A stretch of DNA of 64,000 nucleotides from Astropecten irregularis (lineage: Eukaryota; Echinodermata; Asteroidea; Paxillosida; Astropectinidae), in the NCBI GenBank assembly GCA_963971285.1, contig OZ020251.1, positions 1,302,001-1,366,000 of the forward strand, in the 5' to 3' direction. The notes beneath the pieces are model-generated. The model searched no databases. It saw nothing but the letters and a program-made list of their open reading frames with translations, and was not told where the DNA came from. Made by a program: the position numbers and the translations under genes. Positions 11,113 through 21,501 of this stretch are shown here, in pieces (the stretch's first letter is position 1; each line of letters begins with the position of its first letter).

Positions 11113-11614
11113 CTGGTAACCATTGCTTGGTAAGCAGGACTTTTCTGTTCTTCGCTGGTAAAGTTAGTAACCATTGCTTGGTAAGCAGGACTTTTCTGTT
11201 CTTAGCTGGTTAAGTTAGTAACCATTGCTTGGTAAGCAGGACTTTTCTGTTCTTAGCTGGTAAAGTTAGTAACCATTGCTTGGTAAGCAGGACTTTTCTG
11301 TTCTTAGCTGGTAAAGTTAGTAACCATTGCTTGGTAAGCAGGACTTTTCTGTTCTTAGCTGGTAAAGTTAGTAACCATTGCTTGGTAAGCAGGACTTTTC
11401 TGTTCTTAGCTGGTAAAGTTAGAAACCATTGCTTGGTAAGCAGGACTTTTCTGTTCTTAGCTGGTAAAGTTAGTAACCATTGCCTGGTAAGCAGGACTTT
11501 TCTGTTCTTAGCTGGTAAAGTTAGAAACCATTGCTTGGTAAGCAGGACTTTTCTGTTCTTAGCTGGTTAAGTTAGTAACCATTGCTTGGTAAGCAGGACT
11601 CTTCTGTTCTTAGC
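11113..11614 (+). repeat. 51-bp minisatellite, about 10 units
   Basis: The unit begins GTAACCATTGCTTGGTAAGC and continues 'aggacttttctgttcttagc' then 'tggtaaagtta'. Units are over 95% alike, so the array expanded recently. Because 51 is a multiple of 3, a 113-codon frame is open through it, but it is just the repeat translated. Each unit carries a donor-like TTGGTAAGC on the plus strand, opposite to SoxD transcription. Confidence 0.95.
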
Positions 11615-12156
11615 AGATCTGTTAAACAGACCCCCAAATTACATGCAGTACCACCTCATACTATCTAGACACAGCCACCCCCATTGCCCCACCCATTGTC
11701 AAGACAGAACATGCTACTTCATCTTCTGAGAAGTTAGGACAAATAACAATCCCTGCTCAGTCATAGACAAGTGTTCGTCAAGTCTCCAGTAAGTCTCGTC
11801 CTGATCCACCAAGGTTGTACAGACACTAGCCAAGGTACCTATAGACTAACAACTGACTTCACGTACATTATAAATCAAGTACTACGACTTGACATCATGT
11901 GCATAGCAACAGTCGGCATGACGCCTGGCTCCTACGGCAACATTGTACCTAGAAAGGAAGTATGCATCATTGGCATCAACTTGCAATTAACAATTGGATC
12001 TTTAACTCTCTAAAGTTGAACTGTTTGAACACATCAATGAATCAAGGTGGTCAGAGTGTGTAGTCAAAACACATTCCTCTCAAACAATCCTCAGAAATTT
12101 GAACAATACACAGAAATCAAGAAAGATTTGAGGCTTAGTATATGGTGACAATTGAT

Positions 12157-12365
12157 ATGTGGATCGGTTTGTGGAAACACCATGTAAGAATCGTTCGTAC
12201 TTTCACACTTCTGTTTCATTCACACTTCTCGTAAGGTCTCTTACGAGAAGTGTGAATAATACAGAAGTGCGATCGTTCGTACTTTCGCACTTCTGTTTCG
12301 TTTGCACTTCTCGTAAGTATGAACGAATGATTCTTGCATGGTTTTCCGCAAACCGATCCACATAC
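12157..12365. mobile_element. Foldback element with TATGTGGATCGGTTTG arms
   Basis: TATGTGGATCGGTTTG at the left is matched by CAAACCGATCCACATA at the right. Inside, 'cgttcgtactttc' and 'cacttctcgtaag' occur on both arms in mirrored order, so almost the whole 209 bp can fold on itself. Related partial copies lie at 6600-6780 and 27305-27436. Confidence 0.8.
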
Positions 12366-15129
12366 ACAGAAATCATCTTGAGAAGTTTATCAAGATCTGC
12401 GAGCCTTGTAATGCAAGGTGGGGCCAGACCCATACAGAATGACGGTATACCATCTGAAAAGACAGGAGGTTCTGAAAGAATCAGAAGTTTAAATTCAACG
12501 GTTCAACCAGCCTGCACCAGAAGGAGTGCCATGGCACAATGAAAAGGTTCACCAAAGGTTAGCTAAGAACCTTTAACTTTCTTTATGTTCAAGATTCTAC
12601 TCAAAAGTGTGCTGGAATGAAGCACATTGAGTAATAACTTGCTTCGTGATGAAGTTGGATTCACAATACAGATGAAAAACGGAACAAATCCAAATTCAAA
12701 TCTCTCAACAGGGGTGTCCCTTTAACATTTCTGCCAAACACGTACAACTCTGAACAGTCCCCTCTAAGGGGGAGGGGGGAGAAGAGGGAGGGGGAGGAGG
12801 AGTGAGTAGGTGCGCGTACCCGTTACGCATCTATGCAACCGAGACCCCCCTTGGATCGTACCGAAGCCAGGATGGCGTCTGAGGATCTGTTTTCACTGGT
12901 TTCCGTTATACTCTCACGGTCAATTTGACGTCGACCTTCCCCATGTCAGACTCACTCATCCAGGCTGCCAATGTGATAGGTGCCACCATCTTTATAAAGG
13001 GGGGAATGAACCTATTAGATGCTACAATAACCAGTTCCTTATAACTACACATACACACTATTAAAAACAACTTCAACCACTGGATGTATCCAAAGACCTA
13101 GGGTCATATCAAAGGGACAATCACTCCTCACCTTAAACAAGGTATAACCGCCTAAATATAGATCGCTAGTATTGCTCAGTAAACGGTAATAATTCTCTAG
13201 AAATGTGATGAAATACACCGCCAAAGCACCTGTCATTGTTCCTCTAGTAACGGGTCCCTCATAAAAAAAACATGACAACTGTCAGAAATCTCCAAGAGCT
13301 ATAAATACACCTGCAACACCCCCTTCCCTACCCTACTCTACCTAGAGTCCCGGACAAAAACAAAAACCAACACGCCAGCTCCGAGGAAAAGTCTGAACTG
13401 AAATGTTTCTCAATTCAATTACATATGGAGACAGTTGTGGTCTTCTTCAGCTGACTGGTAGGCGTATGTCTGTCCGTCTGCAACAGGTGTCGAGGTGCAT
13501 CACCCGGCCAGTCAAAGATTTACGGCTGGCTTTTGATACAGGATTAGCCAATAAAGCTCAGGCAAGTCTAGAGAACCTTGGCGAGCTGGTCTGCCATATT
13601 TCCAACCAGGTGTCTCAGGGTTATCAGTGTTCCCGGATATCCCATCTTACAGCCTCTGGCTCCTTGGAATACTCCCCCTAAACCCCCCTTCACCATCAGG
13701 ACAATTCCCCCTCGGGGCAAACTACCGAGGCTATTAGGCTAACTGGTCCTTCCACTTATTACACCAAAGGCAAGCTAGCTCAAAGCATTCATACACCGCC
13801 TATGAAGTACCCAGGATATCCCCAAACACCTGCCTCGCCAGACTCTACATAAACCAACTTCAGTTTCCTCACACTTCAGACTAGATTAAACTACTCCTAC
13901 CTCTCCTAGGTCACAGGAAAGACCTGCAGCCGCACAGAAATATTTTTAAGGTGCAAATATTATGTAATTCAATCCTAGACTCAGAGATCCGATTACATTT
14001 CTGGGAAGGCCCCCCTCTCCACTTTACTGGTCCAGTGGGGGTATTGGGTTTCAAGCCCTAGACTACATCCTAATTCCATCGTCATTCAATATGAAAATAT
14101 CTGCCCGATTAAATTCAGGCATTAGTAATTGGTTGAGGGACAGTCAAGGCAGTTGACACCTGCATGAAAAACCACAGAAGCAAGGGAACAAAATCAAACA
14201 TCTTTCTCCCCACCAGACACAACCAAGGAACATTAGTGCAAGCAACATGCCACATAATCCACCTATTTATTCCAGTAAGCCCCAAAATAAACAAGTTATT
14301 GATCTATGATTATTAAACTGATGTTTCACGATTGCACAGCGATGTTCGTTTAAATTTGTTTGTTTGTTTGTTTTTCTCCCATAAGAGTAGTTTTTCATCA
14401 ACAAATGTCAAATTTATGCACAGGTTTGTTGAAAAAAAAAATAGAAAATAAAACCAGGCATGCTTAAAATGAACAAGCCTATTCACTTATCAGGGATTAA
14501 TAAATTTCTTTCTTTTTCGGGGGATGGAGAAAAAAAACTGAATGATGACTGTTTTTGCTAAGCAATTTGGGGCAGTAACACATTTTTTCATGCTTACTAA
14601 ATATTCCTGCTTAGCGGCACAGTGAAACTGGTTTATTAGGTCATGCTATTCTTTAAAACGCATTGAATGAAATCACTTCATTTCCTAGACTTGGCTCAAG
14701 GCTGAAGATGTTCAAAACACAATGCACGCAGCTGGACAAATTGAATGCTCGATTTAGGATAAGTGATTATTAATTTTGCATTCATAAGAATCAGACGATT
14801 CTTCATCTTGAGAGTTGAGGATGAAAACCTCTTTCCTGGGGCTGAACGTACTCCAATGATAAACCCAGCAGCTGTGTGCTTTGTGCTACCTTCATAGACA
14901 CTTAAAGAACAGACCAAGAACTGCAGGTGTATCTAGCACAAAGCTCAGCAAGTCAAAGGGAATAGAAGGGCAGAGACGGAATGTTTATCACAGAAAGGAC
15001 GTCTTGAGAAACTGATTGCAGAGCTTCTGCTACAGATTTTGTTGGTTTCTAGGGATAAATGTTTAAGTTAGAGGCAGTTTATGCATCTTGACTTGCATCC
15101 CAAGCAAAAATGAGCGATAATCAGGATAA

Positions 15130-15480
15130 GGTCGGCCAGCTCATCAGGTGGCAGTTAATGGGTTATATGGCTTCTGACTGGCACCCTGAGCAAAGATAGT
15201 TGACTATAGGGAGGCACCATCATTGGGCTGGATAGCTCAGATGGTAGACCACTGGTATGGCAGTTAACGGGTTATATGGCTTCAGACTGGTACCCTGAGC
15301 AAAGATAGATGACTATAGGGAGGCCCCATCATAGGGTTGAATAGCTCAGATGGTAGAGCACTGGTATGGCATTTAATGGGTTACATGGCTACTGACTGGC
15401 ACCCTGAGCAAAGATGGTTGACTATAGGGAGGCCCGATCATACGACTGGATAGCTCAGATGCTCGAGAGGTTGTATGGTA
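15130..15480 (+). repeat. 109-bp tandem array with a tRNA-like A box in each unit
   Basis: The word GCAGTTAATGGGTTATATGG starts at 15151, and variants of it start at 15260 and 15369, giving an exact 109-bp period. Each unit carries 'tggatagctcagatggtaga', similar to the first half of the tRNA-like repeats, but no B box. Recognisable but diverged sequence continues to about 15545. Confidence 0.85.
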
Positions 15481-16192
15481 TACTATTTGGCTTCAAACGG
15501 GAAACTCCAGCAAGTTGAAGGATGGGCAGTCCCATCATACAGCTGGCTACCGGTATATCAGGTCGTAGAGTAGCAATACTGAGTTGGGTCAGTGGCAGAT
15601 ATTGCTTTGGTATCATTAACAGCAAGTTTGTTTTTCCAATCCATAAAACTCTCATAATGTCCCTTTAAAAACCAAGTAGGCCTAGCTGTTGGCTACTGCT
15701 TCTCATGAAGCACCCTCCAGGCACAAGGAACGCCCTTACAACATCACGAAACCTGTTTCAATTTCCAGGCTTCTAACGTCACTACAAACCAACACGCTTC
15801 CCCCAGAGGTTACCGTAAATGCCCGAAGCAATGACCACTGAAATAACACCTGATAAATCTAACGACTAACCGACTGATATTATTGCACGGAAAAGTCGAT
15901 TATACATTTGTAACAGTTTCGATGTTCAGGTCAAGTTAGGGTCATAAATTATCACAGATGTTGCAGAGCATCATCTCTCCGTCTGAAGACCAACGAACAG
16001 ACACCTTAAAGTGGGACAGGTTACATGCACTTGACTATTCTTTCTCAATCCAAAAGAAGTGACTACAACTGATACACTGGGCTCCAGGAAGTCCACCGTA
16101 CAATAAGACGAGAGAAAGACAAGAGAGAGGGCAGGAAATTGAATGTTACCGCAGCGGTGACGTGCGAAGTGAGTCCCTGCCAGCCGTGGCAA

Positions 16193-16231
16193 GGGGGTAA
16201 GGGGGTAGGGGGGTAGGGGGGAGGAGGGGGT
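16193..16231 (+). repeat. G-rich tract GGGGGTA-type, quadruplex potential
   Basis: Runs of five to six G separated by TAA, TA, TA and A occur consecutively. The spacing suits an intramolecular G-quadruplex with short loops on the SoxD template strand. Confidence 0.7.
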
Positions 16232-16599
16232 GGTAGCTGACAGGAGGAAATACCTCTGAGGGGAGGGACGGGAAAAGCTATCAGCACGGTGCAGTACCTG
16301 CGCCGTCAGAGCCACAGAACCGAACCCTGCCTGATGACAGATCCTAGCTAGGAGCCACTCGCAGCGCAGCACCGTGATGTAACAATCGAACGATCTGCTG
16401 CATTATTTCACATCTGGAAGTCTAGACTGTATTAAAAACTGAACAAGTAGACTCCTAACATTTGTTGGAAGGGAGGGGGAGGGACAGAGAGCGAGAGGGG
16501 ACAAAGAATTATTATTTATTTCTGGTAATGACACCAAGGATTCCTCAAAAGCGCCCTAGGCACTGTAGCTCGAAAGCCTGAAGAAACCTTTTATGGAAA

Positions 16600-16790
16600 G
16601 GTGATGAGAAGAAGATTTTAGTTTTAGAGGTGGGAGGAAAACCCCATAGTAATATTCTGGGTAAAACACACAGAATCAGGTAGGGACTGAAAACCCAATC
16701 CACTTGTGGACCGAGCCGGATTTGAACCCGGTCTGCCAGAGGTGAAAGGCGAGGAAAGAACCGATACACCAACCTGACTCCCAGACAGCC
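16600..16790 (-). mobile_element. tRNA-derived SINE-like repeat
   Basis: On the minus strand the head has 'caggttggtgtatcgg' and a B box GGGTTCAAATCC, followed by GGCTCGGTCC. The body includes 'ttgggttttcagtcccta' and 'gggttttcctcccacctc', a body type I know from invertebrate tRNA SINEs. The 3' end is A-rich only weakly. Limits are approximate. Confidence 0.65.
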
Positions 16791-17260
16791 AGAAGCTTGA
16801 GTTCATATCCATACTTGGATATTTACACACACACCTACAGATGCACAACGGAACTAAACAATCAACTATGTAGTTGGACTGATGTGGTTGGAGTAATATA
16901 CAACAGTGACACATTGTTGGAAAATCTCCAGTCAACAAGCTGATACATGACATCTTACGAGTTTTCCAAGCCAATACTTCAGTGACCTACAGTAAATGCT
17001 AAGTCCAGTAACATCCATGTCCGGCCAAAAATGAAACAACCAGCTCAAAATAAGACAGAAAATGAGAGGACAACTAACTTGGAGCAAACAAAGAACTCAC
17101 TTTGACTCATCAATAGTTATTCTCAAAATTCAAGCCAAAAATCTGAGTACCAATCAAATGTTGCCCGAATGCAGTTTGGTCATGCACTGCAAAATATTGT
17201 TCTACAAAGCTAGAGCAAGAATACGAGTACTCATTTATATGATCTCGATACAAATCAAAC

Positions 17261-17402
17261 GGGGCCTGTTTGTTTCAGGCACGCTATCAGTGATCCAGCT
17301 CGCAAAATCAGCTGTGGATCGCGTTTAAACATATCCTGCCTGCAACGTGGATTTGTAAGATCAAATATGGCGACCAAGATCTGCGGCGAAACAAACACAC
17401 CC
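17261..17402. mobile_element. GGGCCTGTTTGTTTC TIR element, copy 2
   Basis: The ends are GGGGCCTGTTTGTTTCAGG and 'gcgaaacaaacacaccc'. The interior 'gatttgtaagatcaaatatg' matches the copy at 10811 in the opposite orientation. Confidence 0.75.
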
Positions 17403-17619
17403 ATTGTAATGGAACTTTTCTAAGAAATATGCTAATTATATACGCGCATGTGCAAATGCACCATTGGTTGCCATGTATAAAGTTGCAGCTACATTACGCA
17501 TATATACATACCAAATACAGCGCAGCCGACATGTAGCTGTAACTTCCTTGCTAACCAGTGGTGCATTTGCGCATGTGCGTATATAATTAGCATATTTCAT
17601 GGGAAAGTTCCATTCACAA

Positions 17620-17765
17620 ATGAGTGAATTTTGTGAATTGTAATAAGTTTCTACACAAATAATAAACTGCTGCAACTTGCTCATCAACCAAAAATGACCT
17701 GAAATACATAAAATCCTGCTCCGATCAAAACACATCAGGCCCTCCTAACTCCAAGCATGTTTAAA
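17620..17765. mobile_element. Fragment of the GGAGTTAGGAGGGC foldback family
   Basis: It carries 'aataaactgctgcaacttgc' and 'tcatcaaccaaaaatgacct', then 'caggccctcctaactccaag'. The internal variable part is nearly absent here. Confidence 0.6.
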
Positions 17766-19213
17766 GTTTTGTGACAAAATTGTCAATGTTCTGAGATGGA
17801 TGAAGCAGACGGACAGCCAACTGCTATGTGACAGGTTCATGATCACAAACTCCCATCGGCAAGATGCCTCATGAAACCGAAAACCACCTGCAGGCTGTCA
17901 AAGGCTGCGTCCCAACAAGGCTACGGCTTCATTATTCCCATAGGTACACCGCAGAAAATAATCTTAGCCAAAGACACACCGGGCGATTTGGGACATAGCC
18001 CTCGTCTCTATGGATTTGGCACAACATGAACCCTGACTAACCCCCTCCCTCTTCCCCCTCCCCCTTCCCCAAACACATCTGCCTCTTCTCCTGGATCTAA
18101 AAACAATATTTGTTGTTGAAAGTTGTCCTGATTGAGCAGTGGCAAAGTCTTAATAAGACAGCTTAGGAGACGGATATTCCAGAGGAAGTTCCTCCAAGTC
18201 TCGTTCATCACCTGTCTAGGGTAATTTCGGCTTCAGTGGATTCACATACAGATTAGGACATGGACAAACTATTAGGATCCCGCAGTTTCCATCAATGTGC
18301 ACTTCAATTTGCCAAAGTGGTAATGGACGACTTTTTTTCACTGAGAAGCTTTAGCTTTAAACTTCAACTACTAGGCAGACGTTTATTCTCGGGTAAATGT
18401 CCTGGCTGGGCGCTGGGGGGTAAATTGAGAGGGTTTAGGAAGTTGCTCTTCGAGATTGTCAAACACAGGATCCAAAGGCTTGGCAACTATACACTGCATT
18501 CAAACTGACGTTACAACAGCTGCTGAATTTACAACTTTCAAGCATCCACAACCAAAAATGAGGCTCACACCGACGTGATTCAAATCTGTTAAACAATTCA
18601 TCAACTTGGTCATCCAAAAAAATCATCCAGAAAAAAGGAGTGGAGCTTATTTATCAAACTGTCATTGTTGTAGTTTTCATTAAACCTTTTATGTGTGTCC
18701 ATACCCACAAGGTCCTGACTTAGCAGAATATGTAGAAACTATGATGAACTGAGCCTACATATATGATTCTATCTGCTCTAGGATAAGCAAAACAACCTGT
18801 CCATCAACTTGATTGATTGAAACTGTCCCTCTACTTCCAGAGAGTACGAGACAACTGTCAAGCCCCTTACACCTCATAAACATCCAAACCACAGGTATGA
18901 TGGCAAATACTGTGATTTCTTTCTCAGTGTTCAAGGCATTATGCCAAAGGAAGATCTTGCCAAATTTTGCAACAGGTGAATAGATGAACAGGTGGCTAAA
19001 ATTGAGAATCTGTCTTCAAACAAACAAGGTTCAGGATGTTATAGTCACTAGACCAAAGCACCAAACCCACACTCAGACACATTTTCTGCCAGATACTAAA
19101 TTATGCCTCAAGCTTTCCTATGAAAGACTCCTCATCCGTGGCAGGAACAGTGGCGCACCTTGCCCTGAAAAAATAAAAAATTGATTTGAAGGAACTGCTG
19201 GTCTGATACTAAC

Positions 19214-20159
19214 CTCCGGGCCTAATTTCCGCTTTGTCATGAAACAATCTGATCTGTGAGGAGGATGCATGGTTGACTATTTCTGCTTCATGGGCCGTGT
19301 ATTTCTGGTAACTGGTCTTGGGCGACAGCGACTGACTCCGCTTGAGAGGCTCAGTGATCTTGACAGGTCGTGACGTCACATAGGTCTGCGAGGGAGAGGT
19401 GGACCCTTTACTGGAGGCGCTCTCTGAGGTACCTCTGGAAGACCAGCTGGTGGAAATGGATGATGAGGAAGAGGCTGATGAGGTTGAACCTCTCGCTGAG
19501 AGATTAAGAGGTTCAGGATTAGAATCCTGATGGAGGAGGCTTGGTGCGACTGTGCTTGGACTTGTACGTGTTGCCGGGAAGCCCGTTGGCGGGAAAGATG
19601 TGTGAGGGATGGTGAGGAGCCCCTTAGGGCTGGTGGTGTGCATGGGAGACTTGATGGGGATAGGGATTCCTGTAGTGAGCTGTGGTGATGGAAGCCCTGG
19701 ATGTCCTCCGGCTAGGAGGTGGTGGGAGTTACTCGTCAGAGCTGACTGGGTGGTTTTAGTCCCAACCTGGGTGCTGACTGCCGCACCGTCAGGTGTAATG
19801 AGCACAGGTGCAACCCCAGCAGGATAATCCTGTGGGTAGATTGGTACCAAGCGGATAAACTGACCGCTCTGATGCTGCATGGCCTGAGTAAGGATGGTGA
19901 TCTTGTGCTGCTGCTCTAATAACTGCTGTTGCTGTCGCTGCAGCATGTCCTGTTGGAGTCGCTGTAGCTCCATCTGACGCTGTTGGCGTTGTATCTGGGA
20001 GCGATGCATTGCAGCTGCCTCTTGCTGTTGTGCTAATAGTTGCTCTTTCAGGACATTGAGCTGTGAGAGTAGTTGTTCTAACCGTGCTTCTTTCTCTGCG
20101 AGGCTCTTGGGCGTCGGGATCCCCGGCTCTGGTGCTTTCCTCAACTCCATCTCAGCCAC
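19214..20159 (-). CDS. SoxD: SoxD transcription factor, second coding exon (leucine zipper, Q-box, PLNLS)
   Basis: This is the largest exon, 946 nt, between a GATTACAG acceptor (just above 20159) and a GTTAGT donor (19208-19213). It enters in phase 0 and leaves in phase 1. It encodes about residues 130-444. Residues 148-224 form a Leu/Gln coiled coil starting SLAEKEARLEQLLSQL and including QRQQQQLLEQQHKITIL. These match 'SLAEKERQL...' and 'QQQQLLQQQHKINLL' of SOX5/6 closely, the dimerisation region specific to SoxD. Then FIRLVPIYPQD matches the family's 'LMIPIFPxD'. EPLNLSAR at about 345-352 corresponds to 'QPLNLSSRPK'; PLNLS fits a CtBP-type co-repressor motif. The rest is Ser/Thr/Pro-rich and probably disordered. 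SoxD proteins lack a strong activation domain and modulate other Sox factors (family knowledge). Identity to SoxD is firm; exact orthology to SOX5, 6 or 13 is not expected in an invertebrate. Confidence 0.95.
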
Positions 20160-20786
20160 CTGTAATCAAAGACAACCAAAATCCATCATCAAATCTTCTA
20201 CAAACAAAACTGCAACAAAAGATTTCTTACAACCTTGTTGTCAAAAGGAAAGCATATTTTGAAGCTTCATGTATTAGGCCATAAGAGGCTCAGAAAAACT
20301 CTGAAATATCCGTGGAAAATTGGCAGATCTGTGTTCCTTTAAGGATAATAAACTCAGTCTAATCCAACTAACACTTTTGCTTAATTCAGGCTAAAACAGA
20401 CAAACTTTCAAAGGCGGAAACAGATCAATTTTCAAAAGCTGAAAAAGACCCAAATTTAGAGGCCAAATTAGCAGATTGTCTCAATTAGTATCAGAAGATG
20501 GTTGCTAAATATGAACCTAGCATCACAAAACAAGTGGAAAGTTCAGTTGACCTTTGTCAGTAACCTGTACAGGCATTCAAAGGCAACATTCTGTTGACTT
20601 ATCCCATCCAAATCTCCTGAATTGTCTCAGGTTTCGACAGACAGAGGAAGATAGCACCCCAAGTTTTGGATATCGTTAGAAAGCTCTTTTAAGCTCATAT
20701 CAGTTTTGATGAAATCTTGAAAAATTAATTTTTCAACTTTCCACCTGTTTTAAATTGCCGTGCCCCGAACGTGTGCATGTGTGTAC
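20160..20786 (-). other. SoxD: SoxD intron, 627 bp
   Basis: The donor is GTACAC (20781-20786) and the acceptor GATTACAG ends at 20160. No exon was recognised inside, including none for the 'KGSLADVVDTLKQ' motif that vertebrate SOX5/6 carry in this interval. Confidence 0.85.
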
Positions 20787-21173
20787 CTCTATACTTCGTT
20801 CCACCTCTGCAGCGTCCTTCAAGAGGGTATTGTTATTGTCTAAGTGCAGGTCATTGTCCACTCCATTGGTTAACACCGGACTATGACCGTTGTCGGTTAG
20901 GCATTGTTCATCATTATTAACATCTCCATCCATGTTGACCGCTGAGATATGACCGTCAGTATCACCGTTCATCTGACTGTGTCCATTACTGATTTCATCA
21001 CATTCCATCTGGACGTCATTCATGTCATTCTCTGGAGTGCCAGCACGGCTTCCTTCTCCAGCGACGCTGTCGTTGCTGGTGCTGCTGCGGTTGTCAATGT
21101 CGTCATCAATGGGTTCTTGCTTTATCTGAATGCTGTCGGTGCCCATGGCTGGGCTGGGCTGGCGCACTGACAT
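20787..21173 (-). CDS. SoxD: SoxD transcription factor, first coding exon (acidic N-terminus)
   Basis: The exon encodes residues 1-129 and ends at ATAGAG before a GTACAC donor, in phase 0. I chose the ATG at 21173 because MSVRQPSP resembles the MSSKRPASP start of vertebrate SOX5, and because the next upstream in-frame ATG (21194) falls on the intron side of a plausible TGTGTAG acceptor. IKQEPIDD at residues 17-24 contains a ψKxE SUMO-type site at Lys18. The remainder is rich in Asp, Asn, Glu and Ser and looks disordered. The end, AAEVERSIE, runs into the next exon's VAEMELRKAPEP, which may be a diverged version of the SOX5/6 'KxLLSKDWKEKM' region; that is a guess. The conserved vertebrate SLADVVDTLKQ motif is not seen. 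The fusion to the next exon rests on splice sites and phase, not on transcript data. Confidence 0.85.
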
Positions 21174-21189
21174 TGCAGTCGTTTCTCTA
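21174..21189 (-). other. SoxD: 5' untranslated bases and splice acceptor of the first SoxD coding exon
   Basis: On the minus strand a T-rich run (TTTTGTTTTTGTTCTTTTTG) leads to TGTGTAG, then AGAAACGACTGCAATG. This looks like a real acceptor with 13 untranslated bases before the start codon. If so, at least one 5' exon lies to the right. If the exon were first, translation could start 7 codons upstream instead. Confidence 0.65.
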
Positions 21190-21357
21190 CACATTCAAAA
21201 AGAACAAAAACAAAACGGCACAATTAATAAATATGTCATCTTTGAATCCATTCACAACATTTGCCGAAACCTGTTGGCTTTACTACACACTCGCATCAAG
21301 CACAGCATTGACACGGACATTTGAAGCTGATCCAGTATGATGAAACACCAATCATAC

Positions 21358-21501
21358 CAGGGGTAGATTTCACAAAGCCCTATGATTGGCGGTAACTCGA
21401 GTTACGAAGGATAACCCATCGTATCCTACCTAGGGCTGCAATGCATCATAAGTCCTACCAGTGATAGTAAGTTACAATGACTTTGGTGAAATCGACCCCA
21501 G
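21358..21501. mobile_element. CAGGGGTAGATTTCAC TIR element, compact copy
   Basis: The ends CAGGGGTAGATTTCACAAAG and 'ctttggtgaaatcgacccca' are inverted repeats. The core has GTAACTCGAGTTACGA and ATCGTATCCTACC. This is the best-preserved copy of a family also seen at 792, 1516, 4388 and 31021. Confidence 0.8.

Larger units (their letters stand above)
5977..19213 (-). other. SoxD: SoxD intron, 13.2 kb
   Basis: The intron runs from the GTTAGT donor at 19208-19213 to the CTGCAG acceptor at about 5977. I searched for the SOX5/6 'KAIQEAR' exon and for other exons and recognised none. The content is repeats listed separately, with unrecognised single-copy DNA between them (for example 7080-8900, 12370-15130 and 17760-19210). 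Several G-rich or C-rich tracts occur, at 7108, 10062, 12769 and 16193. Confidence 0.7.

Noticed and set aside
11229-11570. 113-codon frame with an 17-residue repeat
   Set aside because: The 51-bp unit is a multiple of 3 without stops; no other coding sign.
21174-21194. Upstream in-frame ATG at 21194 as the SoxD start
   Set aside because: It falls on the intron side of a likely acceptor, and MSVRQPSP fits the vertebrate start better.
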